Shown: positions 7,979 to 16,648, counted from the first letter of the stretch. The stretch is DNA of 64,000 nucleotides from Acididesulfobacillus acetoxydans (GCF_902729405.1 NZ_LR746496.1:186001-250000), one strand, 5' to 3'. Translations and numbers: made by a program. The notes: generated from the letters alone by a model not told the origin.

Positions 7979-9289
7979 CTAGTCTTTGAACTTGCTCAAA
8001 AGGGCATCCGCCTGTTGTTGGGCCGCAGTCAAGGCCGCTTGCGGCAGCACGTTCTGCGTCAGGACTTTTTGGCAGGCCGTGGACAGGATCTGCTGAATCT
8101 CCTGGCCGTCGTGGGTCGCCAGTTCCTTGGCCGCGTATTGCAGCTGCTGCCGTGCCACATCTCCCTGCGGTGTCGCCTGCAGGTATTTCTTCATCTGGGC
8201 TGTCTCATAAACAGCCGGAGAAGTGCCGATATAGCCCGTTTCGATCGCCCACTTGGCGGTAACGTCCGGGCTGCTCATCCACTTCACAAATTTGAAAGCC
8301 GCTTGCTCTCTCGCTTTATTCCTGGTATTGATGATGTAAAGATTGCCCCCGCCCGTAGGCGTCCCGGGCCGCACATTGCCAGGCAGCATCGCCACACCGA
8401 CCGGAAACTTGGCGGTTTTTAGGATCTGAGTTAGACTTCCGGACGAATGATAGATCATCGCCGCTTTGCCGGAGGCGAAATCGTCGGGAGCGGTCGCCCA
8501 GCCGATCAACCCCGGCGGTTCAATCTTGTCTTTCAGGCTCAGGTCGGCAAAAAATTGCAGGGCCTGGACGACTTTGGGCTGGTCAAAATACACCTTGTTG
8601 GCCGCATCCCCGACCACATTCTGACCGTTTTCAATGGCAAAAGGCTGAAACTCCCAGTAGGTTAAGCCGCTGGTCGGGATCTCCAAACCCCATTGACCCG
8701 CTTTGGTCAAGGCTTTACCGTCGGTCACCAGCTCAGACCAAGTCTTCGGGGGATTATTCGGATTGAGACCGGCTTTTTGAAACTCATTTTTGTTGTAGTA
8801 AAGCAACAGGGTACTCCTTTGGAAAGGTATCCCGTAGGTCGTCCCATTGAGATTGGAATTTGCCATAAAGGCGGGGTAAAAAGAGTTCAGCCATTGCTGG
8901 TCCTTTTTCGAAGCGGCAAAACCATTGATCGGAAGGATCAGGTGGTTATCCAACAGAGTGTTCATGTCCGTGGACAAAAGCACCGCCACATCTGGGGCAT
9001 TGCCCGACTTGAATCCTGTCTGCACCTTGGTCATGGTCGTGCCGTAATCCCCGGAAAATACGGGCGTGACCTGAATATCCGGATGCGCTTGATTAAACTC
9101 GTTCACTAATTGGGTCATGTCCTGGGCCAAGGGCCCGGCCACAGCCACCGGAAAATCAAAAGTCAGCTTTTCCACCGGTTTGGTTTGTCCGGTCTTGCCC
9201 CCCGCTTGATTGCCGCAGCCGCTCAGCAAGACAGTGAGCATGACCGCACCCACCAAGACTTGCAGCATATGTCTCGGTAACCTCTTCAT
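7979..9289 (-). CDS. ABC transporter substrate-binding lipoprotein (UgpB-like, extracellular solute-binding family 1)
   Basis: The start is set at ATG 9289, behind AAAGGAGA. The resulting 436-residue protein has a lipoprotein signal, a basic MKRLPRH start followed by a hydrophobic core and the lipobox LLSGCG. After cleavage it would be anchored by the cysteine on the outer face of the membrane. The mature part resembles solute-binding family 1. The segments PFQRSTLLLYYNKNEFQKAG and PPKTWSELVTDGKAL are like those of the glycerol-3-phosphate binder UgpB. It begins the operon feeding the two permeases. Substrate is inferred only from this resemblance and could instead be a sugar or glycerophosphodiester. 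An upstream in-frame extension to 9424 exists but would bury the signal peptide, so it is rejected. Confidence 0.92.
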   Translation of the reverse strand: MKRLPRHMLQVLVGAVMLTVLLSGCGNQAGGKTGQTKPVEKLTFDFPVAVAGPLAQDMTQLVNEFNQAHPDIQVTPVFSGDYGTTMTKVQTGFKSGNAPDVAVLLSTDMNTLLDNHLILPINGFAASKKDQQWLNSFYPAFMANSNLNGTTYGIPFQRSTLLLYYNKNEFQKAGLNPNNPPKTWSELVTDGKALTKAGQWGLEIPTSGLTYWEFQPFAIENGQNVVGDAANKVYFDQPKVVQALQFFADLSLKDKIEPPGLIGWATAPDDFASGKAAMIYHSSGSLTQILKTAKFPVGVAMLPGNVRPGTPTGGGNLYIINTRNKAREQAAFKFVKWMSSPDVTAKWAIETGYIGTSPAVYETAQMKKYLQATPQGDVARQQLQYAAKELATHDGQEIQQILSTACQKVLTQNVLPQAALTAAQQQADALLSKFKD

Positions 9290-9728
9290 TCGGATTCTCC
9301 TTTCGTTTCCCAACGCAGGCACACGCAATAATACAGTCCAAACCTCTCCCCTGGAAGGAAGACAGACTGGGCTGCATGCTTGCGCCCGACCCCCCCGGCC
9401 GGCTATAGTGCTCGTTATCGGCAAAACCTAAACCATTTGCAGTAGAATCTGAGCCATTCGCGCCAACGCTTGGCGCCGACATCCGCGCTGTCTGAAATAC
9501 AGTTTCGTCGTTCGCCTGCGCTCCACCTCCGCGTCCCCATACAGTTGATTCAAGGATAAGTCAGATAATCCTATTTCTACCCGTATCTTGCTCATCTCGA
9601 TGTATAATATTCGACTAACAACGCCAATTACCTGCCCCTGAACCCCACTTGAGAAACATTTAACACAAAGGCACAAAGCACGACGGTCAGCCAGCCTTAC
9701 TCGCATTCACGCCCCCAGACCGCGATGC
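9290..9728. other. Upstream region of the importer operon
   Basis: About 440 bp between the binding-protein start and the terminator of the CWB2 gene. It holds a perfect 17-bp palindrome (9460-9476). A 55-codon minus-strand frame (9428-9595) starts with ATG but has no good ribosome binding site. A promoter for the importer should lie here; a weak TTGGCG/TATACA pair near 9600-9625 is the best I could see. Confidence 0.4.
9460..9476. promoter_or_regulatory. Palindrome, possible operator of the importer operon
   Basis: GCGCCAACGCTTGGCGC is a perfect inverted repeat (7-bp arms, 3-bp centre) about 170 bp upstream of the binding-protein start. Symmetry and position suit a dimeric repressor, for example LacI type, but no regulator gene is adjacent. 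Confidence 0.35.
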
Positions 9729-9748
9729 GGCAAAAAAGGCCCATGGGC
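9729..9748 (-). terminator. Probable rho-independent terminator of the CWB2 gene
   Basis: On the minus strand GGCCCATGGGCC is followed directly by TTTTTT. A larger hairpin, GATGCGGC (9724-9731) with GCCGCATC (9747-9754), encloses the same segment. It lies about 265 bp downstream of the stop of the gene ending at 10013. Confidence 0.5.
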
Positions 9749-10012
9749 CGCATCTTGACTCTCGGACCCCGTCCTTCCCGAGGACTGGGGGCAAAAGCTG
9801 AGAGAAAGCAAACCCATGGACCAATCTGTCTCTTTGAACTTCTGCACGACTTCTCACTCTGAATCTCACCATGGCTGAAGCTAGATGCGTGCGGCGGAGT
9901 CTCTCGGTCGGGACTCACGGTCAGGACTCACACCGGAATTCCCTAAAATATACCCTGACCCACTGCCGCGGCATCGTCTGCCGACCGCGCCCTTATCTTC
10001 TGCCGGCATCCC

Positions 10013-11929
10013 TCAGTGCATCAAGAGACTCTCGAACTGGGCCTCCAGACCCGCACTGACAGCGGACGTGCTCCCGACGACCTGGGCCGACGGAATATAG
10101 GCCTTGTTATATAGGAAAAAGGTGGAAATCGCGGAAGGCAAGGTATCGGGGGGAAGCGTCACAACAAAACCGCCTTCCTTCGCCGCCAGCGCCGCGGCCA
10201 GCAAAGCATCCCCGTAAGGTTCCCCGCCCGCCACGTCAGCGCGGGAGACCAAGGCCGAGGAAATGTAGAGGGGATACTGTTGGGCAACCTGTTGACTGTC
10301 CAAGATATTCTGAAAGATCTCCTGCTCGGTTCCGTAGCGATCCACCCCACCCCAGCGCTCGACGGCATAGCGGCCGCTCAAAAAGGATTGCAGGCTCGAA
10401 TCAATGACCCCGGTCCCGCCCAAGAGGATAACCGACGAAGGCTTCAGGCTCTCCAGTTCCGCCTGCGTGGAAGCCGGCAGGTCGCCGCTCTCCGTAAGCA
10501 GGATCGGGTTACCTTGTTCGGCCGCAAAAGCATCGGCAGCCAGGGCATCCGGTTCCCCGTATCCGTAGGCCAAATACACCGTCCCCCGCGAGCCCACCCG
10601 AGCCGCAATCTCTGCCGCCGTCGCATACCGGTCAGTCCCTCCCAGCCGCTCCACCGTATAGCCGAGACCGGTCAATTCATTCTGGATGCCGGCCGAGACC
10701 GCTCCGGTCCCTCCGATAATATAGATGTGCGTGGCCCCCAGACTTTTGATCTCAGCCAAAACCCCGCTGTCCAAAGCGGAGGTCCCGGTCATCAGGATCG
10801 GGGCATCCAGTTTCTTGGACAAAGGCACCGCCGTCATCGCGTCTGACAACACGTCATCTCGGGTCAGGATCACGCTGTCCGCTGCACTCCAGCCTTCCTT
10901 AGCGACTTCCACCGACAAAGCGGCATTGTTCCCGCTTTGCCCGCCTAACCTGGGCTGCATCGTAAAGTCCGGCTGCACCTGGATCGAGCCCACGACAGCC
11001 CCCGAGTAAATGAAATTAATGGTTCCCATCTGGGTCGGAGTCAGGTTGAAATGAAACGTCCCGTCAGACAAGGTCGTGAAGGTTTGATTGCCCAAACCCA
11101 AGGCCGACTCATCCAATTGAACCGTGCGGTTGTTTAAGGGATTCCCTTTGCCGTCCACCAAAGTAGCCGTAATCAAACTCGGTTCGTTGAGAACGAGCAC
11201 ACCGGAAGTGGTCACTTTGGCGTTTTCGGCCCCCACCGTAATGCTGCCGACAATCACTCCCCCGTGGATAAAGTTCACCGTTCCCGTCTGAGAAGGGGTC
11301 ATGGAAAAACTGAAGGTGCCGTCCGTCAGAGTCGTCACCGTTTGCGAAGGGGAGCCGACTCCCGAACCGTCGATGGTCACGGCCCGATTGGTCAAGGGAG
11401 CACCGTCAAAACCGGTCAGCTTGGCCGTCACCTGAGTGTTGTCATCGACGGCCAGGCTTCCGCTTAAGACCGTGGCTGTGGCATCGATAACATTGACCGT
11501 TCCCTCGGCCTGGTACCTCTTGCCATATTGGTTAAAAAGCTGCGTAATCGTCAGTTGATAAGTACCCGGGTGAGCAGGAGTCACCCCTGTGACCGAGTAC
11601 CAGCCATTCGATCCGGAAATCGGGTAATCGGTCACCACACCCTGCGCGTCCGTCAAACTGGCGGACACCTGCCCCGAAAAAGGTTCGCCTGTACCGTCAA
11701 ACAGCTGCAGGTTAATCGAACTGACCTCGCCGGTAATCAGGTTGGAATCACCCGGCGTAACGAAAAGCAGGTGATCCAGTGTTTGCACCGTCGCCGCCGC
11801 GGGCTGACCCCCGCCTCCTCCACCGGCCGCCAAGACCGAACCCGGGTTGCCGAACACAGCCGAACCTAAGATCAAGGCCGAAATCAGGGCATAATTCAAC
11901 ACCTTCGTCAAACTTTTCTTCAGATTCAC
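10013..11929 (-). CDS. Secreted Ig-like / CWB2 S-layer-type cell-wall protein
   Basis: A 638-residue exported protein. A signal peptide (about residues 1-35, basic start then a hydrophobic core ending SVLAAG) is followed by a glycine-rich linker. Then come three bacterial Ig-like modules (about 45-325); two contain the near-identical phrases TVTTLTDGTFSFSMTP and TFTTLSDGTFHFNLTP. The C-terminal half (about 335-638) carries CWB2 repeats, with RLGGTDRYATAAEIA, RWGGVDRYGTEQEI and ILLGGTGVI-type motifs. CWB2 domains anchor proteins non-covalently to anionic wall polymers. Start is GTG 11929 behind AGGAGG. It differs from the CWB2 proteins at 56309 and 58774 by having its wall-binding part at the C-terminus. 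Its wall role is inferred from the domains. Confidence 0.92.
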   Translation of the reverse strand: MNLKKSLTKVLNYALISALILGSAVFGNPGSVLAAGGGGGGQPAAATVQTLDHLLFVTPGDSNLITGEVSSINLQLFDGTGEPFSGQVSASLTDAQGVVTDYPISGSNGWYSVTGVTPAHPGTYQLTITQLFNQYGKRYQAEGTVNVIDATATVLSGSLAVDDNTQVTAKLTGFDGAPLTNRAVTIDGSGVGSPSQTVTTLTDGTFSFSMTPSQTGTVNFIHGGVIVGSITVGAENAKVTTSGVLVLNEPSLITATLVDGKGNPLNNRTVQLDESALGLGNQTFTTLSDGTFHFNLTPTQMGTINFIYSGAVVGSIQVQPDFTMQPRLGGQSGNNAALSVEVAKEGWSAADSVILTRDDVLSDAMTAVPLSKKLDAPILMTGTSALDSGVLAEIKSLGATHIYIIGGTGAVSAGIQNELTGLGYTVERLGGTDRYATAAEIAARVGSRGTVYLAYGYGEPDALAADAFAAEQGNPILLTESGDLPASTQAELESLKPSSVILLGGTGVIDSSLQSFLSGRYAVERWGGVDRYGTEQEIFQNILDSQQVAQQYPLYISSALVSRADVAGGEPYGDALLAAALAAKEGGFVVTLPPDTLPSAISTFFLYNKAYIPSAQVVGSTSAVSAGLEAQFESLLMH

Positions 11930-12044
11930 ACGAGCCGTCCTCCTCTTTAAGTACTATCGCGGCTAAACCCACCTAAGACATCTCAAGAGTCCCCCGGGCC
12001 ATACCCTCCCCGGGGTTTCTCAAGAATCCCCAGACCAGAATACT

Positions 12045-12400
12045 CCGGACACCTTAAGAATACCTCAAACCCAAATCCACGGGAACACCTTGGGACTCTC
12101 CCGAATCCGAACTCACCGAAACGCCTTGAGACCATCCCCCGATCCGAACCCATCGGAACACCTTGAGACTCTCTCCCGAATCCGAACTCACCGAAACGCC
12201 TTGAGACTCTTCCCCGATCCGAACCCATCGGAACACCTTGAGGCTCTCTCCCGAATCCGAACTCACCGAAACGCCTTGAGACTCTTCCCCGATCCGAACC
12301 CATCGGAACACCTTGAGACTCTCTCTCGGACCCGAACTTACCGAAACGCCTTGAGACTCTCCCTGACCGGAACCCACCAGGAATCGTCCTAACTCTTAGA
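12045..12400. repeat. 75-bp composite tandem repeat (paired 37/38-bp units)
   Basis: About four copies of a 75-bp unit made of two related halves with the shared core CCTTGAGACTCT and CGAAC-CA-CG-AAC. It lies upstream of the CWB2 gene at 11929. Because 75 is a multiple of three, several frames stay open on both strands, giving repetitive 25-residue peptides that I do not take as real proteins. On the minus strand each unit contains AAGGTG, a 5-nt spacer and an ATG. Confidence 0.92.
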
Positions 12401-12580
12401 CCCGAACACACCCCGGCAACGAACTCTTGCTCAGTATAGCAGGCGCAGATGGCGTATTTTTGGAGAAATTATCAAGATTTAATTAAGACGGGCTCCGAGC
12501 AGAGTATCCGGCCGGCGCTTCTGCCGATGTAATGCCGGCTGGTTTCGGAACCAAATTCCGAGGTTTTCCCGCGCACGTTT

Positions 12581-12586
12581 TATAAT
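12581..12586 (+). promoter_or_regulatory. Possible -10 element for the GGDEF-EAL gene
   Basis: A TATAAT hexamer about 120 bp upstream of the 12705 start. The -35 position has no good match, so this is only a candidate. The rest of 12412-12704 shows no gene. Confidence 0.3.
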
Positions 12587-12704
12587 ATCTCTTCACTCAG
12601 GCAGGATTTCCCACGATTCTGGCGAACTGAATAGAAAATTGCGGCTACTTGTCGAATTTTTCCCATCCAGAAAGACAGCCGGCGTGAAAAAGGAGGCCTT
12701 GTGA

Positions 12705-15128
12705 ATGAAGCAGGACAATTCTCCCAAACTCACACCTTTAAACATTGCTCTGATCTATGCCGTTTTTTCAGGCATTTGGATCCTCGTTTCCGATCGCTGG
12801 GTCAAGCTCGCCGCCCCCGACCTGCATACCGCAGAAGTCCTTTCCACCCTGAAAGGCTGGCTTTTTGTCCTCGTCACCGCAGTCTTGCTTTATTTTCTCA
12901 TCCGTCGGGCCGTGAACGCCCTGAAAAACTCGGAGGCCTCCTTGGCCCGACAGTTCTCACGGCTTGAGGAGGCCCACGCCGAATTGGAAGCCACTTACGA
13001 AGAACTCGTCGAGGCCCAGGCAGAAGTCGCCGCCGGCGAAGCCCGCTACCGGGCCATGTTTGAACATATGATGAGCGCGGTCGCGGTTTACGAGGTGCGG
13101 GACAATGGTCAGGACTTTGTCTTCCGGGACATTAATCCCGCCGCCGAGCAAATCGACGGCTTAGTCAGAGAAGAGACCGTCGGCCGCTCCCTCCTGGAAC
13201 TCTATGCCGAAGCGGATATCCGCGGTTTTCTGGCGGCCTTCCGCCAGGTCTGGCGAACGGGGGAATCCGTCCACTTCCCCGCCACCTTTTATGAGGACGG
13301 ACGCCTCAAAGGCTGGCGGGAAAATGAAATTTATAAACTGCCTTCCGGCGAAATCGTCGCCATCTTCAATGATGTCACATCCCAAAAAGAAGCCGAAGAA
13401 GCGCTTTGGCAAGAGAAGGAAAAAGCCCAGGTAACCCTGGACTCCATTGGCGACGCCGTCATCACCACCGACACGCGCGGGCGGGTCGACTACCTCAATC
13501 CGCGGGCCGAACAGCTGACGGGACGTCCCGCCCGCCAGGCCCCGGGACTGCCCATCGAAGACGTCTTTCCCATCGTCCACGAAGAAAGCGGGAACCCCGT
13601 TGAAAACCCCGTGCAGCGTTGTCTGCGCGAAGGGCGGATCGTGGGCCTCGCCAACCACACGGTCCTCGTCCATCCCGACGGGCGCCGCATTCCGATTGAG
13701 GACACCGCCGCGCCCATCCGCAACCGCAACGGTCAGATCGTCGGCAGCGTTTTGGTCTTTCACGACGTGAGCAAAAACCGTAAACTCCTGCGCCAGCTCA
13801 CCCACCAAGCCTACCATGACAGCCTCACGGGCTTGCCCAACCGGCACTTGTTCAACGAACACCTCAGGCAGGCCCTGGCCCACGCCCAACGCCTGCACTG
13901 CAAAAGCGCCGTTCTCTTCCTCGACATTGATCGTTTCAAACTGATCAATGATACTCTGGGGCATTCCCAAGGGGACGTTTTTTTGCGCGAAGCTTCCGCC
14001 CGGATCAGCCGGGTACTCCGTTCCGAAGACACCGTCTCCCGTTGGGGCGGAGATGAATTCGTCATCCTTCTGCCGGAACTCTCTCAGGCTGAGCATGCCG
14101 CCAAGGCCGCCCGGAAAATCATCCGCGCTTTCGCCACCCCCTTCCGCCTCAACCGACAGGAGATCTTCGTCACCCCCAGCATCGGCATCAGCCTTTATCC
14201 GGACGACGGCGCCTTGGCCGAGGAATTGATCAAGCAGGCGGATACGGCTATGTATCGGGCCAAAGAGCTGGGAGGCGGCCGTTATCAATTCTTCACGGAT
14301 TCCCTCAACCAACTCATTAAGGAGCGCATGACCATTGAAAATCTTTTACGTAAAGCCCTGGAACGGGCGGAACTCGTGCTGTATTACCAACCCCAGGTTG
14401 ACCTGCTCAGCGGCGCCATCGTCGGCGTCGAAGCTTTGCTGCGCTGGCACACCACGCTCGAAGGTCTGTCCCCGGAAGGCTTGGTCATGCCCGGCACCTT
14501 CATCCCGGCAGCGGAAGAGACCGGGCTGATCATCCCGATCGGCTGGTGGGTCCTGCGTTCTGCCTGTGCGCAGAGCCGCGCTTGGCGTACCCAAGGATAT
14601 CCTCCCCTGCGCATGGCCGTCAATATCTCGGCCCGGCAGCTGCGCGACGGAAACTTTATCCGCGATCTGCAGGAGATCATCGCCGCCGGCGACCTCGACC
14701 CGGAATGGCTGGAATTGGAAATCACCGAGAGCGTTATCATTGAGAATGCGGCGGCCACCGTTGAATTACTGCAACAGATCAAACGCCTGGGCGTGCGAAT
14801 TTCCTTGGACGATTTCGGCACCGGCTATTCCTCCCTCAATTACCTGCGCCGCCTGCCCATTGACACTCTGAAAATCGACAAGAGCTTCATTGAAAACATC
14901 GCCCTAGATACAAAAGGAGCCAAAGTAGTGACCGGGATCATCCAACTGGCGCATAGCCTTGATCTGACTGTCTTGGCGGAAGGGGTGGAAACCCCTGCCC
15001 AGCGGCTCTTCTTGCTCGCCAACCGTTGCGACGTCATGCAAGGCTTCCTCTTCAGCCGCCCGGTTCCGGCGGAAGAAATGGAAAGGCTGCTTGCCGGCAT
15101 CAATTCTGTTGTCCCAAACGTCTTTTGA
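12705..15128 (+). CDS. Membrane-bound PAS-PAS-GGDEF-EAL cyclic-di-GMP signalling protein
   Basis: An 807-residue bifunctional-type c-di-GMP protein. Two membrane spans lie near residues 12-30 and 50-67, then a coiled coil (75-112), PAS 1 (113-228), PAS 2 (241-357), GGDEF (365-530) and EAL (545-800). GGDEF is intact (RWGGDEF, 448-452), with an RxxD inhibitory site (RSED) five residues before it. The EAL domain keeps GVEALLRW (576-578), NISARQL, ELEITES, DDFGTGYSS, LKIDKSFI, AEGVET and QGFLFSRP, so both cyclase and phosphodiesterase activities are plausible. Start ATG 12705 follows AAAGGAGG. It is one of few plus-strand genes here, with no operon partner. A decayed copy of its second PAS domain lies downstream. 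Confidence 0.95.
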   Translation: MKQDNSPKLTPLNIALIYAVFSGIWILVSDRWVKLAAPDLHTAEVLSTLKGWLFVLVTAVLLYFLIRRAVNALKNSEASLARQFSRLEEAHAELEATYEELVEAQAEVAAGEARYRAMFEHMMSAVAVYEVRDNGQDFVFRDINPAAEQIDGLVREETVGRSLLELYAEADIRGFLAAFRQVWRTGESVHFPATFYEDGRLKGWRENEIYKLPSGEIVAIFNDVTSQKEAEEALWQEKEKAQVTLDSIGDAVITTDTRGRVDYLNPRAEQLTGRPARQAPGLPIEDVFPIVHEESGNPVENPVQRCLREGRIVGLANHTVLVHPDGRRIPIEDTAAPIRNRNGQIVGSVLVFHDVSKNRKLLRQLTHQAYHDSLTGLPNRHLFNEHLRQALAHAQRLHCKSAVLFLDIDRFKLINDTLGHSQGDVFLREASARISRVLRSEDTVSRWGGDEFVILLPELSQAEHAAKAARKIIRAFATPFRLNRQEIFVTPSIGISLYPDDGALAEELIKQADTAMYRAKELGGGRYQFFTDSLNQLIKERMTIENLLRKALERAELVLYYQPQVDLLSGAIVGVEALLRWHTTLEGLSPEGLVMPGTFIPAAEETGLIIPIGWWVLRSACAQSRAWRTQGYPPLRMAVNISARQLRDGNFIRDLQEIIAAGDLDPEWLELEITESVIIENAAATVELLQQIKRLGVRISLDDFGTGYSSLNYLRRLPIDTLKIDKSFIENIALDTKGAKVVTGIIQLAHSLDLTVLAEGVETPAQRLFLLANRCDVMQGFLFSRPVPAEEMERLLAGINSVVPNVF

Positions 15129-15615
15129 ATCTGCTTTCTTGTCTCTCTCCCAGGCCAATTCCCGTGTTCGTCCACAAATACCGCGTTAAACTTCTCTTGA
15201 TCTTTGAGTATCTCAAAAGCGCCAAATAATTTATCCGACATGTCTAAAACCCTGGTTTCACCGTTGTCAAAAACCTATGCTCAGGGTATAGCCACTACCT
15301 GGCGTTACTTTCGCAACTTTGCGTGGGCCAGTCGCAGAATATTCCTTCACCCTTTGATCCGGTATAGCATGTGCCATGCCAACAGCCCCTATTTCAGCGG
15401 TTCTATTGGAAATAAGTCCTTGTGCATTTGCGCAAGATTCGGTTAGATTATACCATTTCTTGCCTGAAGTGAAAGTGCGAAGCGCAAACCTATCCGCCAA
15501 CGCTTCGATCCGTAACGCCCAGCCACTCCGTCAGATGGTGGGCGAAAAGACGATTTTCCAGCAACGCCCATCTTACACTCCATTGTCGACTACGAATAAG
15601 CCGATACTCTCAAGG
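15129..15615. other. Non-coding region after the GGDEF-EAL gene
   Basis: About 490 bp with no recognisable gene. Open frames on both strands are short and lack ribosome binding sites and family resemblance. It probably represents decayed sequence associated with the PAS remnant that follows. Confidence 0.4.
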
Positions 15616-15780
15616 TCTTCCACCGACACGCATGGGCGGGTCGACTACCTCAATCCTCGGGCCGAGCTGCTGACAGGACACTCCTCCCGTCAAGCCCTGG
15701 GCCTGCCCATCGAAGACGTCTTTCCCATCGTCAACGAAGAAAGCAGAAAATCCGCCGCAGACCCTGTGCAGCGTTGTTAA
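15616..15780 (+). pseudogene. Remnant of a PAS/GGDEF signalling gene (partial duplicate of 12705)
   Basis: The frame encodes HGRVDYLNPRAELLTGHSS and GLPIEDVFPIVNEESRK and ends in DPVQRC followed by a stop. This matches residues about 258-306 of the 12705 protein (GRVDYLNPRAEQLTGRPA, GLPIEDVFPIVHEESGN, NPVQRC). The DNA is also nearly identical over stretches such as 15634-15655. There is no start codon context, no remaining PAS flanks and no GGDEF part. It is therefore a fragment of a duplicated or recombined sensor gene, not a working gene. Confidence 0.8.
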
Positions 15781-15822
15781 GCATTGTCTGCAGTTGCTTT
15801 ATCTGAACAAGTCGACTTCACT

Positions 15823-16110
15823 TCATACATCGGCCAAAAGCTCCTTCATCATCTGGTCGACATCAGTATAGCCTTTAACCGAAGGGTCACGGCTGATGCG
15901 CTCAGCCTCTTCCATCGCGGCAATCGTCTCGGTATTCGGACCCTCAAGGGCAATGTCAAACGGAATTCTCTGCTGACGCACGGCCTGACGCAGGAAAATA
16001 TTGAAGGCCGTCGTCATGTTCATTCCGAGCTCAGAGAAAAGCTGCTCAGCCTGTTTTTTTAATTCGACATCCATACGAATGCTTATATTCGTCGTCTCAG
16101 CCATAATCAT
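15823..16110 (-). CDS. RelB/DinJ-family antitoxin
   Basis: A 95-residue protein with the RelB/DinJ pattern: N-terminal ribbon-helix-helix ISIRMDVELKKQAEQLFSEL followed by GMNMTTAFNIFLRQAVRQ and IPFDIA. These proteins bind DNA as dimers and neutralise a RelE/YafQ-type ribonuclease toxin. AAGGAG precedes a cluster of ATGs at 16113, 16110 and 16104; 16110 has the best spacing. No toxin gene follows: after its stop comes the PAS remnant on the other strand. The antitoxin is therefore orphan here. It is preceded by a truncated SecB-like gene and a small acidic gene on the same strand, 20 bp away, so they may share a transcript. Confidence 0.85.
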   Translation of the reverse strand: MIMAETTNISIRMDVELKKQAEQLFSELGMNMTTAFNIFLRQAVRQQRIPFDIALEGPNTETIAAMEEAERISRDPSVKGYTDVDQMMKELLADV

Positions 16111-16134
16111 CATCAGCTCCTTGCTTTAGCATAT

Positions 16135-16335
16135 TCAATATATCACAAAATACGTGCATCGTAAATACCACGCACAAGGATAAAAAATCTGGTCAATATT
16201 CTCATCCTGAGTGACAGAAAACTTAACGTCTAGACTAGGCTTCTCGTCGGTCTTGACATACCCTGGATTCTTCTCAAAAATAATATCCTGCACCCAAAAA
16301 TTATCGAAAATCAGAGCACTCTTTGCCTTGTCCAT
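16135..16335 (-). pseudogene. Truncated SecB-like chaperone
   Basis: Starting at ATG 16335, MDKAKSALIFDNFWVQDIIF then FEKNPGY and SLDVKFSVTQDENID resemble the first strands of Firmicutes SecB-like proteins. Those are normally about 140 residues. Here the similarity stops after about 50 residues and the frame ends within a dissimilar tail (YPCAWYLRCTYFVIY), 66 residues in total. I read this as a 3'-deleted or frameshifted gene. SecB-like proteins are known to act as chaperones for certain toxin-antitoxin systems, which fits the RelB neighbour 25 bp downstream. The start overlaps the end of the upstream acidic gene. The SecB assignment rests on recalled family resemblance and is moderate. Confidence 0.5.
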
Positions 16336-16492
16336 TTTTGTCTTCGTCTTCCTCATCGATGAAAAACTGACCCGGCACGCCTTCGACGATTTCAAAGCCA
16401 GCCTTAATAAGCCGTTGCTTAAGCTCGTCATCGGAGATACTGTTGTAATACTTCTCTATTTCTGCGAGTTGGGCCTTAATCTCATCCAGCAC
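16301..16492 (-). CDS. Small acidic protein upstream of the SecB-like fragment
   Basis: A 63-residue frame from GTG 16492 with a strong ribosome binding site (GGAAGGGG, 6 nt spacing). The sequence VLDEIKAQLAEIEKYYNSIS then DDELKQRLIKAGFEIVEGVPG is helical and acidic, ending in an Asp/Glu-rich stretch and a short tail that overlaps the next gene by 35 nt. I do not recognise a named family. Small proteins of this kind commonly precede SecB-like genes in Firmicutes, but that is an impression, not a demonstrated link. Base composition is more AT-rich than the adjacent manC, suggesting the whole 15.8-16.5 kb locus came in together. Confidence 0.65.
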   Translation of the reverse strand: MLDEIKAQLAEIEKYYNSISDDELKQRLIKAGFEIVEGVPGQFFIDEEDEDKNGQGKECSDFR

Positions 16493-16648
16493 ACAAATCC
16501 CCTTCCTTTCACTAAGCGAGTGACTTTTATCAGCACACGCATGACGGCCGGAATAGCGCAATCCCTTTCGCTCTTAAAAGTTCGGACCGTGGCTCCGTAA
16601 AACCAAGCCGCCATGACAACGAAGTCGGTCCGCACAGCGCCGGCACGC

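Noticed and set aside
7979-9424. Longer start for the binding lipoprotein at 9424
   Set aside because: It would place 45 residues ahead of an intact lipoprotein signal; ATG 9289 has AAAGGAGA at proper spacing.
9428-9595. 55-codon minus-strand frame beginning MSKIRVEIGLSDLS
   Set aside because: The amino-acid sequence is not implausible, but there is no ribosome binding site, no recognised family, and it contains the palindrome at 9460-9476.
9747-9850. Riboswitch (cyclic-di-GMP or similar) between the CWB2 gene and the importer
   Set aside because: The region has hairpin potential but I could not match the conserved GEMM core or another known class by eye.
11983-12411. 142-codon minus-strand frame with 25-residue repeats (and further open frames on both strands)
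   Set aside because: The frames stay open because the underlying DNA repeat is 75 bp, divisible by three. There is no family resemblance and no single good start; treated as repeat DNA.
13161-14312. 383-codon minus-strand frame
   Set aside because: Antisense to the PAS/GGDEF coding region with all catalytic motifs on the plus strand; a shadow frame.
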